Positions 26,220 to 38,846 of a stretch of 64,000 bases of DNA are shown piece after piece. Under the pieces are notes generated by a model. The model saw only the letters and a list, made by a program, of their open reading frames with translations, was not told the DNA's origin and did not search any database. The position numbers were made by a program, and so were the translations under genes. The DNA lies in assembly GCF_900156205.1 (NCBI RefSeq), contig NZ_FTNA01000005.1:178549-242548 (forward strand). The letters are read 5' to 3'. Position 1 is the stretch's first letter. Every line of letters begins with the position of its first letter. Source of the DNA: Leptospira interrogans (GTDB lineage: Bacteria > Spirochaetota > Leptospiria > Leptospirales > Leptospiraceae).

Positions 26220-28010
26220 ATGATCACAAAGCGAAATATACCTTGTAAAAAAAACTGGAAATATAAGAAAAAATCTATAAGTTTAACACTGATTACAATT
26301 TGTTACATGTTTCTTTTCCTTACAAGTTGTAAACCTGGCAAACAAAATTCCATAAATCTTCTATTACTCTTACTGAACACTTTAGATAACAAAAATGTAA
26401 ATGAGAAAATTGAAGATTCAACAAACACAGATCCTAGTTCAAATGTAAACGAGGAAGATGAAAATTCAATAAACGCAAATGCCAACGACAACGCCCCTTC
26501 GGATTCCGACTCTTCAAATCCACGCTCTCCAGACAAAAATCCTGTAAATCCTACTTCTCCAAATTCAAGCTCTGCAGATATAGGAATTAAAATTTTAAGC
26601 CACAGCATATTTATGGCACCTACGAATCTTTCAAGTTGGGGCGATTTGGGACAAGAAGAAAGGGCACAAAGAATTGCAAGTTCAAGTTATATAAAAAATC
26701 AAGACATTATTGTGTTTGAAGGGTTATCTCATAACAACGCTGAGAAAATTCTCTTAGAAAAAATTCGTTCCGAATACCCATACCAAACCAACGTAGTAGG
26801 TAGAACAAAAAAAGGTTGGAATGCAACTCTTGGAGCTTATACAACTTCTCCAATGGCTAACGGAGGAGTTATCATCGTTAGTAAATGGCCTATCGAAGAA
26901 AAAGTTCAATATATATTCAACAATTCAAATTGTGGTCAAGACCAGTATTATAACAAAGGATTTGCTTATGTGAAAATCAACAAAGATGGAAAAAAATTTC
27001 ATGTTATCGGAACTCAGCTACAAGCTCGTGAACCTGACTGCTTTAATTCTGGAGAAACCATACGTAAACTTCAACTCAATGATATTAAAAGTTTTATTGA
27101 TTCTAAAGACATTCCAAAAGATGAAACCGTTTTGATTACGGGTGATTTAAACATTATCAAAGGAAGTAATGAATATTTCGATATGATCTCTAAACTAAAT
27201 GTCAACGAACCTAGATATGTCGGAGTTCCTTTTACTTTAGATACAAAAACAAACGCACTTGCCGCATACTATTACGAAAAGGAAAAACCGATTTACCTGG
27301 ATTATATTCTCGTTTCAAAATTACACGCTCAACCACCGGTTTGGCAAAATTTAGCTTACGATCCAATTTCAAATACAACCTGGAAAAGATCTGATGGATA
27401 TACAAGTTACGAATTTTCAGATCGTTATCCGGTATACGGTTTTATATATGCGGATTCTTCCACTCCTACAAAATCTGGACATAAAAGAAAATACGATCAG
27501 GTTTCTTTTCAATCGACCTTTAATCGTAAATTCATTCAAGCAGATCATAATAAAAAAGACGGATGGTTAAAAGCGGATACAAGAATAAAAACAGATTTTA
27601 CTAAATTCAATTTATTGCAAGAGAATGTTTCCGAATCTAATCCGTCTTGTATGAATAGTGGGTCAGTCAGAATTGAATCTTCCTATTATTTAAATTATTA
27701 TTGGAATTGGTTTATTGGCGCAGCCAGCGGTGACTACGGCTATTATACGAAATTTAATAACGGCTCCGATAGCTTAGGTATTAAAAATTTAGACAATGGA
27801 TGTTTAAAAGATGGTAGTAGAGTTGCCTTCTATGATTGGGATACAATTGGTGGTGGCTATTATTACCTAACAGTTTGGGACAAAGGAAGCTGGAAAGAAC
27901 ATTTGTTTCTTTGGGTACAATCCTTTCTTAGCTCAAGAGAGATTTTTTACTTACATCTAGACTCTAACCCACCCAAAGACTGGAGTAAAGATTTAATCTA
28001 TCATCATTAG
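26220..28010 (+). CDS. sph1: Sphingomyelinase-like protein lacking catalytic histidines
   Basis: 596 residues, same architecture as sph2: lipobox LTSC (Cys37), Asp/Asn/Pro-rich linker, phosphatase-fold domain (about 122-411) and C-terminal beta domain. Key positions are changed: Asn161 of Sph2 is Ser129 (LSHSIFM), His298 is Gln266 (GTQLQ) and His433 is Arg402 (SDRYP), while Glu167 and Asp309 stay. Loss of both histidines predicts no sphingomyelinase activity, so a binding or non-enzymatic role is more likely. The sph1 name rests on recalled gene order. The last base of its TAG stop is the first base of a 98-bp element. Confidence 0.85.
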   Translation: MITKRNIPCKKNWKYKKKSISLTLITICYMFLFLTSCKPGKQNSINLLLLLLNTLDNKNVNEKIEDSTNTDPSSNVNEEDENSINANANDNAPSDSDSSNPRSPDKNPVNPTSPNSSSADIGIKILSHSIFMAPTNLSSWGDLGQEERAQRIASSSYIKNQDIIVFEGLSHNNAEKILLEKIRSEYPYQTNVVGRTKKGWNATLGAYTTSPMANGGVIIVSKWPIEEKVQYIFNNSNCGQDQYYNKGFAYVKINKDGKKFHVIGTQLQAREPDCFNSGETIRKLQLNDIKSFIDSKDIPKDETVLITGDLNIIKGSNEYFDMISKLNVNEPRYVGVPFTLDTKTNALAAYYYEKEKPIYLDYILVSKLHAQPPVWQNLAYDPISNTTWKRSDGYTSYEFSDRYPVYGFIYADSSTPTKSGHKRKYDQVSFQSTFNRKFIQADHNKKDGWLKADTRIKTDFTKFNLLQENVSESNPSCMNSGSVRIESSYYLNYYWNWFIGAASGDYGYYTKFNNGSDSLGIKNLDNGCLKDGSRVAFYDWDTIGGGYYYLTVWDKGSWKEHLFLWVQSFLSSREIFYLHLDSNPPKDWSKDLIYHH

Positions 28011-28110
28011 AGTTGTTGAAAAATCAATCCTCCATTTATTTCTATTTCATGAAAACGGACAATTAAAACAGTTTTGTTAATCTGAACTAGGAAATTTTTC
28101 AACAATTCTA
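28008..28110. mobile_element. 98-bp inverted-repeat element, copy 4, abutting the sph1 stop
   Basis: Element 28010-28108 with GAGTTGTTGAAAAATC at the left and AATTTTTCAACAATTC at the right; flanks CATTA and TATTA. It starts within the stop codon of sph1. Its arms can form a long stem after the gene and might serve as a transcription terminator or mRNA end. Confidence 0.72.
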
Positions 28111-28773
28111 TTAAATTTTCTCTCAAAGAGTAAAGTATTGTTTATTCCTTTTATTTTTTGGCTTTATCAATAAATTTATTATACAATTATATTATTTTTT
28201 TATAATATAATTTTGTCATATCTCATTTATTGTACTTGGCATTTTCGATTTTATCCTTAAATCTTTTGTCGGCACAATTAAATTCAGTTTTTACTTTTTC
28301 AACGTAAGCTCGACGTAAGGAACACATCATTCTGAAAAAAGTTGGAATCTGAACTCTACAGATTGATCCTTTAAATGTAGGAACTACTGCAATTTATAAA
28401 ATAGAAGTTTATAACAATTGAATCTATAGTATTCAAGTGTAAGAACTACCACAAAACTTAGATTTGTCTATAAAATGATGCGGGAATTACTGCAAATCAC
28501 GATTTTACGAACAAATTCTAAAATTGTAGGAACTCATACTTTTAAAAAATTCTTTCTTACGCCGAACTCACGTTTTAAGGTCCCTGGACTACAATCCTAC
28601 TGTTAAATCTCGTGATTTGTAAGAGTTCCCACACTTTCTAAATTTAGGCGTAGTTCCGACCCAAAGGACCCACTGAATCATCAATAGATCCAACGAATAA
28701 AATACATTCAAAATTATTGATGTATTTTTAAAACACTACTTTCTGGAAGAAAACAAGAAGCCTCATTTTATCT
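28111..28773. repeat. Repeat-bearing intergenic region
   Basis: No gene. 28370-28535 is an inverted copy of the composite palindrome block (GTAGGAACTACTGCAA, TAAGAACTACCACAA, GGGAATTACTGCAA, GTAGGAACTCATAC in order). Another palindrome at about 28620-28636 (GTAAGAGTTCCCACA). Confidence 0.65.
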
Positions 28774-29799
28774 TCAAATAATATTTCGAAATAAAGAATT
28801 TTCTAATATTTTAAAGGATATAAAATGGTTACCGTGCAAAGCAAAAAAGAAATCTCCTAGCCTATGAGCGTTTTGTAAAGAATCCATAGAAACCAACTTG
28901 GAAGTATCCCTAGGTTCCAACCCAGAATCAGAATTACTCACGACTTCAACATATTCATTAGAACTTCTTTGTTTAAATTGTGCGAACAAAGGAACAATTA
29001 CACGTTGTGTTTTATCCAATAAAACGTAAGAATAATCAAAACCAAAAAGAAAATTACCGTCGGAAAGCTGAAAACAAATAATCGGAGAACGTTCCAAACG
29101 AATCGGCTCACCTAAAGGTTGTAAGTTGTAATCCAAAAGCAAAATTCCACTTCTATTGTTTTTTCCCTTTTTAAATTCGCCGTATAAAATGATTTCAGAA
29201 GCACCACAAAATACGTTGGATGGATTAAAATCAGAAAACTCTTTTTTGTTTTTGATTTCTAAATACCCGTTTATAATAGAAACTTCATATAAAAATGGAT
29301 CATTTTTTAAATTGCTAACGGTAAAAATTCTATCACCGAACGGAACAAAACATTCCACACACTTATTTTCAATTTTTAGTTTTTGAACCGGTTGAATTTG
29401 ATCAGGTAAATTCAAATCTACCAATCCAATTCCCTCCCAATTCATAGCAAGAATTGCATTTTCGCCAATAAGCTTCATGTCATAAATGTCGTAGCCTAAT
29501 AATACGAAAGAATCTACACGTTTCGGATCGGAGACATTAGACAAATCAAATATATGAAGCGCCCTTTCATTTTCTATGACGTATAACGTATCGTCTTTAA
29601 TTTCTACTTTTACGATCTCTTTTTGAAACGAAATAGATTGAACATGAGTGAGTTTTTCTGGAATTTCAAGACTAAGAATATGAATTTCATGCGCCTGACC
29701 GTAATCTCCGTATACGAACGCATAATCTTTATAAACTACAAATTGGTTTACATTTTTTAGAAAAATTTTATCCAACAATTCCAAATGAAAACTTAACAT
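28774..29799 (-). CDS. LVIVD-type beta-propeller protein
   Basis: 341 residues, no signal peptide. Several LVIVD-like repeats, e.g. RALHIFDLSNVSDPKRV near 80 and GIGLVDLNLPDQIQPVQ near 122, indicate a beta-propeller, usually a protein-binding scaffold. AAGGATCAAG before the ATG is a fair ribosome site. It follows the 1125-residue gene by 8 bp on the same strand, so the two form an operon and probably act together. Function unknown. Confidence 0.65.
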   Translation of the reverse strand: MLSFHLELLDKIFLKNVNQFVVYKDYAFVYGDYGQAHEIHILSLEIPEKLTHVQSISFQKEIVKVEIKDDTLYVIENERALHIFDLSNVSDPKRVDSFVLLGYDIYDMKLIGENAILAMNWEGIGLVDLNLPDQIQPVQKLKIENKCVECFVPFGDRIFTVSNLKNDPFLYEVSIINGYLEIKNKKEFSDFNPSNVFCGASEIILYGEFKKGKNNRSGILLLDYNLQPLGEPIRLERSPIICFQLSDGNFLFGFDYSYVLLDKTQRVIVPLFAQFKQRSSNEYVEVVSNSDSGLEPRDTSKLVSMDSLQNAHRLGDFFFALHGNHFISFKILENSLFRNII

Positions 29800-29807
29800 C
29801 TTGATCC

Positions 29808-32800
29808 TTAATTTAAAGAGTTTATAAATTCCTTATATATTTCGTGATGTTCTATAGATAAAAAATCTTTTTCAGAAAGAATTTTTACTCTATTGTAAAT
29901 TTCTGGCTCAAGAACTACAGCTTCTTTCAAATAAGATATGCTTCTTTCCGGATCTTGCAACTTGGAATATAAACAGGCCGCGTTAAACTTTGCGAGTGCA
30001 TAATATTTACGAAAAATATCCGAATACTGCTTATCTAAATCCTCACCAAAAATCTTATCCATAAGTTCAGATTCCTTTGTGTAGTCAAAATGACTCCAAT
30101 CCATGGAAAAAATTGAATCAAAAGTTTGTTTAGCTATTTCTAAATTGCCAATTTCTATTTGCAAAACTCCTAAATTAGTAGCAATCAAAACATACTCAGG
30201 TTTTCTCTGATCCAAACCTTTCAGAATTTGAATCAGAATCGATTCAAACTCATTCAAACGATTTTCATTTTGAAACGCCCAGTAAACGGAAAAAAAACAA
30301 TATATGATCGTATCCGGGTCCAAGTCTTTTATGGTTTCTACAATTACTAATGAATTTTGTTTTTCCTTAAGTTTAGAAAAAATGAATTTAGCGAGTTCTC
30401 TAGAAGAAACCCCTTTGTAGTTTCTAATAAAAAATGACAAATGAGTATGAAAAACTGAATTTTGTAAAAGTTCTTCTTTTAAAAACTCATTTGGATAATA
30501 CAATTTCAAAATCTGAAAAATTGAAGCTTCCTCGGTTTCCCATTCTAAAAGTTGTAAAAATTCCTTAGAAAAGTTTTTAGAACTTCTTAAAAGTTTAGAC
30601 ACAATCGAAAGGTTGAGAGATAAATTACCAGGTTTTAAAAACGTAACTAGTTCCTTTTCGGAAGCAGAACCTAAGCTTTCGAAAAGGAAGTATTCTTCGG
30701 CTTGATTTTGAACCCAGGCCTTATGTGAGTCTATTTCAAGTTTTGAATATTCTTCTTTTAATACGTCTATAAACAAATTCATATCAAAGGATTCTAAATC
30801 GGCTACGAAATTACCGTCCCGAAAAAAATGATTTTGAAAAACGAAACGAACTTTTGTATAAAAAGCATATAACTTTCCGAAAGGGATCTCGTCCCAATTC
30901 TGATTCGGAAATAAAAGATATAAAAAGAACGCTTTTGAAAGTATAAGATCGTCTTTCCAAAAAATAGGAAGAATTTGTCTTAATTCTTCCATACCCCGTT
31001 TGACCCCTTCTTTTTTTTCTATGTAATTTACTTTCAAAAAAACTAATAAATGGTTTTTAGATAACGTTTTATTGAAAATATCTAACGCATCCGCCTTTTC
31101 TAGTAAAAAGGCTTCAATTGACTTTGCTACAATCCCACATTCAAGATATACTTTTTGTTTGCTATTGAGTTTCTCATATACATTCAATAACTTTAAAATT
31201 TCCGTCATTTCGGATATAATCTGAAAAAAGTTCTCTCGATTTTTTTTAGCCTTATTCCTTAACTTTTCTGCGTAAAATAAAGCAAAACGAAAAGGGACGT
31301 CTTGAGGGTCGTTTTTTAGGGCTTTTAAAAACGCATAAAAAATTCGGTTTCGATTTATACTCTTTTCAATATTTTCATAATATACTAAAAAACCAGGCTC
31401 GCTATCATAAAGAAGATCTTCCCAAATTTCAGAACGCGCAAAATCTTCTGGAAAATTTTCAAACCGATCTAAAAAATATGCCCAACGTACCGCAGGGGCC
31501 TGCTTAGACCACTGATCGTAAAATTCCTCCATATAAAATTCGTTTTCTTTATGCAATTCATGAACAAGAGAAGGAATATCATCACATCCGATGTTGTATA
31601 AAATAGTAGCAAGATTACGCGTAGAATCCTCGTAATTATATCTTTCCATCACTTCAATCACTGCGGGAACCGCCCTTTTTGCCTTTTTTCCTAAAGACAA
31701 AAGTCTATCTTCAAAAATAAAATCCCACGCTTCTCCAAACCAAGGAAAATTTTTCGGCATACAATGAATCAGATCGATGATCACATCTATAAATTCTTCG
31801 GGTGGATCTAAATATATCGGATTTTCTTCGGAATCCAATTGATTGGATTTAAATCTAGCCTCGATCTCCATAGCTAGGATTTTAAATCCAGGATGAGCCA
31901 GGGACTTCATTTGATTTAACGTCTCTTCAAACGAATTATAAAACTCAGATCTATATTCTTCCGGTATAGACAAATAAGAATCAAACAGAACATATGAAAA
32001 ATTATTAATATTAGGAATTGCTATTTTGTATGAATCAACCAACGGAGGTGGGGAACGGAAAAAAACTTTGTTTTGAAAACTTCGGGCGTTTTCCAGATGA
32101 GATTTGGGATTGAATTGCGCCAGTTTCCAAAAAAACGAAGAAAATAGATAAGGCTCAAAATCTCTTACTCTTGCAAGTTCTTCGTCTTCAAAGTTATAAT
32201 TGAGAGAATCTAAGGCTAATTCTTCTAAAATAGATTGAAATTCCGGATTAGAATCTACAATTCTAAGTAAGGTCTGAAATTCCCTAGAGTCTTGTTGATC
32301 TAAAAATTTAAGATAAAATAAAAATTCTTCCTTTGCAGAAATGGAATTTTCGATTTTGGATGACGTTTCATACGACGTGAAATTAGGATTCTCTCGAAGC
32401 GATTGTAATTCGATCGAAGGCAAAATTTCCAGAAAAAATAATTCCTGAGTGTAAGAGTAACATTCTTCCGAGTTCACTAGAACGTAAAAAGGAAAAACTT
32501 TCGGAAACCTTGCGAACCTTTCGTCTAACAAAAGTTTATCTACAATTTCACGAATCATTTTTGCAAATAGAAGCAGTTTAGTATGAACGTGTAAGTCCTT
32601 TCCTTCGATTTTTTCTTCTTGATAGTAAATCGAATATTTCCCCTCTTCCATATCGTATATAAAATCATAGAGTTCGGAACTGTTTTCTTCTGTTTCCTCC
32701 ACATCTTCTCCAGAAGGATACGAATCTTTTTCAAAAATGATTTCGTGATTGAGTCCAAATACATTTGAAACTTCTCGTGTTTCCGGATCAAAATGAATCG

Positions 32801-33185
32801 AATTTAAAACAGCACTAGAAAATCCATCATCGGACATCTTAAAAAGAAAACCGTTAAAAGGTTTAAATCGATGAATCCTTAAATTTTCCGGATTGAAACT
32901 CTCTTCTAAATGTTTTAAGACCAGATCCACTTTTTTAGACAACGGTTTAGAAAAATGAAATCCATCTAACATCTCTTGAAAACGAACAGATAAACTTTTG
33001 TATTCTTTCTTTTCGTTTAAAAAGTCGGTAGGTTTTCCCTTTTTATTTTGGTTGCGTTCATCTTGAAAAATTTTCTCAAGAAGTTTTATGGCTCCTTCAA
33101 AATCAAAATGATTCAGTCTTTCGAAATAGTCTGAGTAGTATTTTGGAATTGTCTTTTTTTGAAAGTCTTTCGGTCTAAAAATCAT
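29808..33185 (-). CDS. Very large hypothetical protein with C-terminal TPR-like repeats
   Basis: 1125 residues, no signal peptide or membrane span seen. The N-terminal 60 residues hold a helical repeat-like segment (FDFEGAIKLLEKIFQD). The middle (about 300-850) is helix-rich and may hold HEAT-like repeats (KKAKRAVPAVIEVMERYNYE). Residues about 1000-1110 look like TPRs (LGVLQIEIGNLEIAKQTFDS, DPERSISYLKEAVVLEPE). I recognise no enzyme motif. First gene of the two-gene operon with the beta-propeller gene; a helical-repeat plus propeller pair suggests a scaffold complex, by inference only. Confidence 0.6.
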   Translation of the reverse strand: MIFRPKDFQKKTIPKYYSDYFERLNHFDFEGAIKLLEKIFQDERNQNKKGKPTDFLNEKKEYKSLSVRFQEMLDGFHFSKPLSKKVDLVLKHLEESFNPENLRIHRFKPFNGFLFKMSDDGFSSAVLNSIHFDPETREVSNVFGLNHEIIFEKDSYPSGEDVEETEENSSELYDFIYDMEEGKYSIYYQEEKIEGKDLHVHTKLLLFAKMIREIVDKLLLDERFARFPKVFPFYVLVNSEECYSYTQELFFLEILPSIELQSLRENPNFTSYETSSKIENSISAKEEFLFYLKFLDQQDSREFQTLLRIVDSNPEFQSILEELALDSLNYNFEDEELARVRDFEPYLFSSFFWKLAQFNPKSHLENARSFQNKVFFRSPPPLVDSYKIAIPNINNFSYVLFDSYLSIPEEYRSEFYNSFEETLNQMKSLAHPGFKILAMEIEARFKSNQLDSEENPIYLDPPEEFIDVIIDLIHCMPKNFPWFGEAWDFIFEDRLLSLGKKAKRAVPAVIEVMERYNYEDSTRNLATILYNIGCDDIPSLVHELHKENEFYMEEFYDQWSKQAPAVRWAYFLDRFENFPEDFARSEIWEDLLYDSEPGFLVYYENIEKSINRNRIFYAFLKALKNDPQDVPFRFALFYAEKLRNKAKKNRENFFQIISEMTEILKLLNVYEKLNSKQKVYLECGIVAKSIEAFLLEKADALDIFNKTLSKNHLLVFLKVNYIEKKEGVKRGMEELRQILPIFWKDDLILSKAFFLYLLFPNQNWDEIPFGKLYAFYTKVRFVFQNHFFRDGNFVADLESFDMNLFIDVLKEEYSKLEIDSHKAWVQNQAEEYFLFESLGSASEKELVTFLKPGNLSLNLSIVSKLLRSSKNFSKEFLQLLEWETEEASIFQILKLYYPNEFLKEELLQNSVFHTHLSFFIRNYKGVSSRELAKFIFSKLKEKQNSLVIVETIKDLDPDTIIYCFFSVYWAFQNENRLNEFESILIQILKGLDQRKPEYVLIATNLGVLQIEIGNLEIAKQTFDSIFSMDWSHFDYTKESELMDKIFGEDLDKQYSDIFRKYYALAKFNAACLYSKLQDPERSISYLKEAVVLEPEIYNRVKILSEKDFLSIEHHEIYKEFINSLN

Positions 33186-33682
33186 AAATTACAGTTCAAT
33201 CAAAAGTATTCGGTAACATAACAGACGACTTAGAAAGTCATATCACTTTTTATCCTAAAGATTACAAATTGAGGACGTAAATATTGTGAATTCTAAGTAA
33301 GAAAGTTTGGGCTCATTTGGCTCCAGCCCTCATATAAAAAATGGATTGCTCGCTTAAACTTTTTCTAGGTCATTCCAATTTTTGATTCTAAAATACAACG
33401 TAATCTAACTCAATCCGAGAATACTGAATTAACACGGTGACACGTTACAAAAAATCAATCAACATAACCCATAACAATACGAACCAAACCACTTATGTTT
33501 TACTGGATGTTTTAGATAAAAACTCAAGATAAATAGATATTCTTAAAATACCATTATCACCAAATTTTAGGGGAAAACCGAAGGGTTCACACTTATAGTT
33601 CTAAACTAAAAAAAGAGAAGAATTTTCTTACAGACCAAAAAATAAAAGTATTCTGACGTAAAACCGGCACTAATTTACTCTC
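33186..33682. other. Intergenic region with divergent promoters
   Basis: About 500 bp between divergent genes. A degenerate stretch of the larger intergenic repeat (GTGAATTCTAAGTAAGAAAG at 33287) is present. No gene or clear hairpin seen. Confidence 0.5.
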
Positions 33683-34846
33683 ATGAAAATAGAAACCATT
33701 TACAAATATTTTCTACTTACACCATCGACACATCTACCCGTCGTAGATAACTCAGGAAAACTGATCGGCTTGTTATCTCGCAAATTGATCCAAATGGAAA
33801 TGGCTGATTTAAGTAATTCCGAAAAAGAATATGCACAAATTCCGGAATCATTTTTAGAAACAGAAATTCCAGAATCTTTCTTTCAATACTTTCAAAGACA
33901 AAAATCAATTCCGGTTTTATCTACAACCGGCGAAAAAAAAGAAGAATGGGACAAGATACAATTGATGGCGGAACTAGGACAACTCGTCTCAGCCAATCGT
34001 CCAAGTGCACCTCCCATAACCGAAGTTCAAAAACAAGAAAAAGAACAAAATTCCCGTTTTTGGTTTATGGAACTTATACTTCAAAATTTTCCGGACGGAC
34101 TTTTAGCAACCGATTTGGAAGGAGGTTCCCTATTTTACAACGAAACCTTTGAACAAAATATTCTGCCTAAAAAATACTTTCGGGATTCAATCCAACAAGC
34201 GGAAAGATTACTTAAGGAAATGAGTAAAAATCTTTTAGCGGATTATCTAAAGACCAACGAACTTCGATTAGATGGAAGTTCCACCTTTTCTCTACAAACC
34301 TATGTGACCGAACTAGAATGTAACGTAAGAATCATCGTTCTCAAACAAAACTCCAAAATAGTAGGATATCTCTATCATTTCATAACACCTAAAGCCGTAT
34401 TAGGACGCCAGGACGAAAGTGGACTGGAATTCCCATCCATCCGGGACGCGTTTTTACAAAAACTTCCGCTGGAAACTATGCTTAAAGAAGTGGAAAGTTC
34501 ATTTATCTTTTATTCTTTAAAAGCAAACCAAGACAATATATCCCATACCGCTCTACAATTAGGAGTTCCTAGAACCACACTTCAAAATAGAATCAAATTT
34601 TTAGATCTACAAAATCGTTATTCCCTTTCGAGAGAAAATCCGATTCCCCGTAAAAAAACGTCCACAACCGTTGATTCTACAGAAACCCAGCCTAATAAAA
34701 ATGAGAAACGTCCGAGTTTAAAAAAACAAACTTCAAAATCCACCGAGGTTTCCAAACAAACTTCCACTCCTAAGAAATCCGGTAAGAATAGAGTAAAAAA
34801 GAACTCTTCTTCTAAAACCGCTGTAAAAAAAAGAAGCCGTCGCTGA
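33683..34846 (+). CDS. PAS-domain regulator with Fis-type helix-turn-helix
   Basis: 387 residues. Residues 10-35 (STHLPVVDNSGKLIGLLSRK) look like half of a CBS domain. A PAS-like domain at about 125-250 (LLATDLEGGSLFYNETFEQN) follows, then a Fis-type HTH at about 272-308 (HTALQLGVPRTTLQNRIKFL). The C-terminal 65 residues are Lys/Ser-rich and likely unstructured. A sigma54 activator AAA domain is absent, so this would not be a classical enhancer-binding protein. It precedes rho by 147 bp. Confidence 0.62.
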   Translation: MKIETIYKYFLLTPSTHLPVVDNSGKLIGLLSRKLIQMEMADLSNSEKEYAQIPESFLETEIPESFFQYFQRQKSIPVLSTTGEKKEEWDKIQLMAELGQLVSANRPSAPPITEVQKQEKEQNSRFWFMELILQNFPDGLLATDLEGGSLFYNETFEQNILPKKYFRDSIQQAERLLKEMSKNLLADYLKTNELRLDGSSTFSLQTYVTELECNVRIIVLKQNSKIVGYLYHFITPKAVLGRQDESGLEFPSIRDAFLQKLPLETMLKEVESSFIFYSLKANQDNISHTALQLGVPRTTLQNRIKFLDLQNRYSLSRENPIPRKKTSTTVDSTETQPNKNEKRPSLKKQTSKSTEVSKQTSTPKKSGKNRVKKNSSSKTAVKKRSRR

Positions 34847-34925
34847 ATAATTTCGTTGACAACTACCGTTCCTATCCGTTATCTCATGGTTAGAGCCGAT
34901 CTAACTGATCTCTTCTCCACTCTGA

Positions 34926-34956
<31 letters not shown>

Positions 34957-34993
34957 ATCCTTCTCCCTTTTTAAAACTCAAGTAGTTCTTAAT

Positions 34994-36442
<1,449 letters not shown>

Positions 36443-36462
36443 ACGTTTCAACAAGGGAATTT

Positions 36463-36666
36463 ATGAAAACTGAAATTCATCCAAACTATAAGGCGGCTAA
36501 AATCAGCTGTGCATCCTGTGGAACCGTATACGAAACCAGAACTTCTATCGGCGATATTAATATTGAGATCTGTTCCGCTTGTCATCCTTTCTTTACTGGA
36601 AAGTCTAAACTAGTGGATACTACCGGTCGGGTAGATAAGTTCAAGAAAAAATATAAAATGCAGTGA
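36463..36666 (+). CDS. rpmE: 50S ribosomal protein L31, zinc-binding type
   Basis: 67 residues with CASCG near 17 and CSACH near 38, the four-Cys zinc site of the C+ type L31. Begins MKTEIHPNY, typical of the family. It follows rho by 20 bp; rho-rpmE linkage is widespread in bacteria. Confidence 0.95.
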   Translation: MKTEIHPNYKAAKISCASCGTVYETRTSIGDINIEICSACHPFFTGKSKLVDTTGRVDKFKKKYKMQ

Positions 36667-36724
36667 GAGTTTACAAACTCTTCTTTCTTTTTATGCCGTC
36701 TAAAAACCGGGCAGGAAAACTTTC

Positions 36725-37512
<788 letters not shown>

Positions 37513-37516
<4 letters not shown>

Positions 37517-37701
37517 AACCGGGAGACAAGGTTAAAATCGTAAAACGCACGTTTCTACACAACGGAATTTTCGTTCATACAAATACGATCGTAGAAGTAA
37601 TCTCCTTCGAAAACGAAAAATTAGTCGTCCTCTTTCACGACAAAGAAGGATTTACTCACAATATCGAATCTCTAACTCCTGCAGACGTAGTGCCAGCTTA
37701 G
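37513..37701 (+). CDS. Small SH3-like hypothetical protein
   Basis: 62 residues starting MKPGDKVKIVKRTF, with an alternating hydrophobic beta pattern that suggests a small SH3/KOW-like barrel. Its ATG overlaps the stop of the IscU-like gene (ATGA), so the two are translationally coupled and probably linked in function. Family not recognised. Confidence 0.7.
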
Positions 37702-38012
37702 GTTTTTCGCACTTCCATAAACGGATAGAACTCAATCCTTATCTGTAAAGAGAAGAACCATCCGGCGAAAGTTACGTAAACAAAACCGGACCTTCTATAA
37801 ATAAAAAGATTTTCCTACAAAGTAATAAGGTTCGGCTTATAAGTGATTCAAAGAATCGCACCTTTTTGTAAAATGTGGTGTCGTTTCGAATCTTTTTCGT
37901 AAAAAAAATTCTCTTAGACCATCAACTCAAAATAAAAACGACCGAAAAAAGAGTAATCTTTGGAAAAAGATCGTATTCCATTCATTGTGGAGATTAATTT
38001 ACGCAAACAATT
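37702..38012. other. Intergenic region
   Basis: 311 bp with no gene, and no clear terminator hairpin by eye. It should carry the promoter for the three-gene set that follows. Confidence 0.45.
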
Positions 38013-38846
38013 ATGCACGTACTCGCACGTTACAACAAAATCTTTGATCTAAAAATTTTAGTCAGTAAAATCGCATTTTATTTCCTTTTAAGTCCGGCCT
38101 TTCTCCTAACAAATCGGGCCCTGTTTACGGAACCGGCAACCGAAGACGCGCTCGAAACGGGACGTTATGCGGAAGCGGCCTCTAAATATACGAACTTATG
38201 TGGGAAAGGCTGCGGAAACACAGATGTGAAAGAATTAGTTTCTTCCTTCGAAACGGAAAATGTAGGCGATCACTGCAACCGTCTTGGGGTGGCATACATG
38301 GGTTTGAAGAACTTTAAAGCGGCAATTCGCTCCTTCCAACTTGCTGTATCCTGCAAAGATTCCTCTAAATTCCATTCCAATTTGGCCCTGGCATTTTCCT
38401 ACGACCACAATTCCAAGTTAGCCGAAATTCATTATGAAAAATCGATGAGCCTTGCGGGAAACGATCCGGGGAGTTTTTCGGCGATGCTCAATTATTCCAT
38501 TTTTCTAATTAAGAAAAAGGATTTTTCCAAAGCGGAAGAACTTCTACAGGAGGTCATCCATCATAAAGTTCATCTTTTTTACGCAAGATTGTATCTGGGA
38601 TATTCCTTTTATCAAAGAAAAAAGTTCGAAGAAGCTTTGTCCCAATTCGATCAAGGCATCCAAGAAAATCAGAAATACCCGGATCTTTATCTGTATCGCG
38701 CTTACTCCAAATATCAATTGAACAATTTAGCGGGCGCGGAGTACGACCTAAACCAAGCGGAACTCTTGGAACCCGAGTTTAAAAATCCCAAAATCGATCA
38801 ACTTCGAAGTTTGATTGCAAGAAGAAATCAAGGAAGAATCAGATGA
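38013..38846 (+). CDS. Membrane-anchored or secreted TPR protein
   Basis: 277 residues. A hydrophobic segment at about 15-38 (KIAFYFLLSPAFLL) acts as signal or anchor; no lipobox. Mature part has about five TPRs from 45 to 265 (e.g. MGLKNFKAAIRSFQLAVSC, YQRKKFEEALSQFDQGIQE). The pair of cysteines in NLCGKGCGN may form a disulphide. Overlaps the 722-residue gene by 4 bp. Base composition is visibly richer in G+C here and in the next two genes than around them. Confidence 0.68.
   Translation: MHVLARYNKIFDLKILVSKIAFYFLLSPAFLLTNRALFTEPATEDALETGRYAEAASKYTNLCGKGCGNTDVKELVSSFETENVGDHCNRLGVAYMGLKNFKAAIRSFQLAVSCKDSSKFHSNLALAFSYDHNSKLAEIHYEKSMSLAGNDPGSFSAMLNYSIFLIKKKDFSKAEELLQEVIHHKVHLFYARLYLGYSFYQRKKFEEALSQFDQGIQENQKYPDLYLYRAYSKYQLNNLAGAEYDLNQAELLEPEFKNPKIDQLRSLIARRNQGRIR

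Noticed and set aside
28774..29799. Interpretation as a secreted surface lipoprotein
   Set aside because: No signal peptide or lipobox at the chosen start, which has the best ribosome site.
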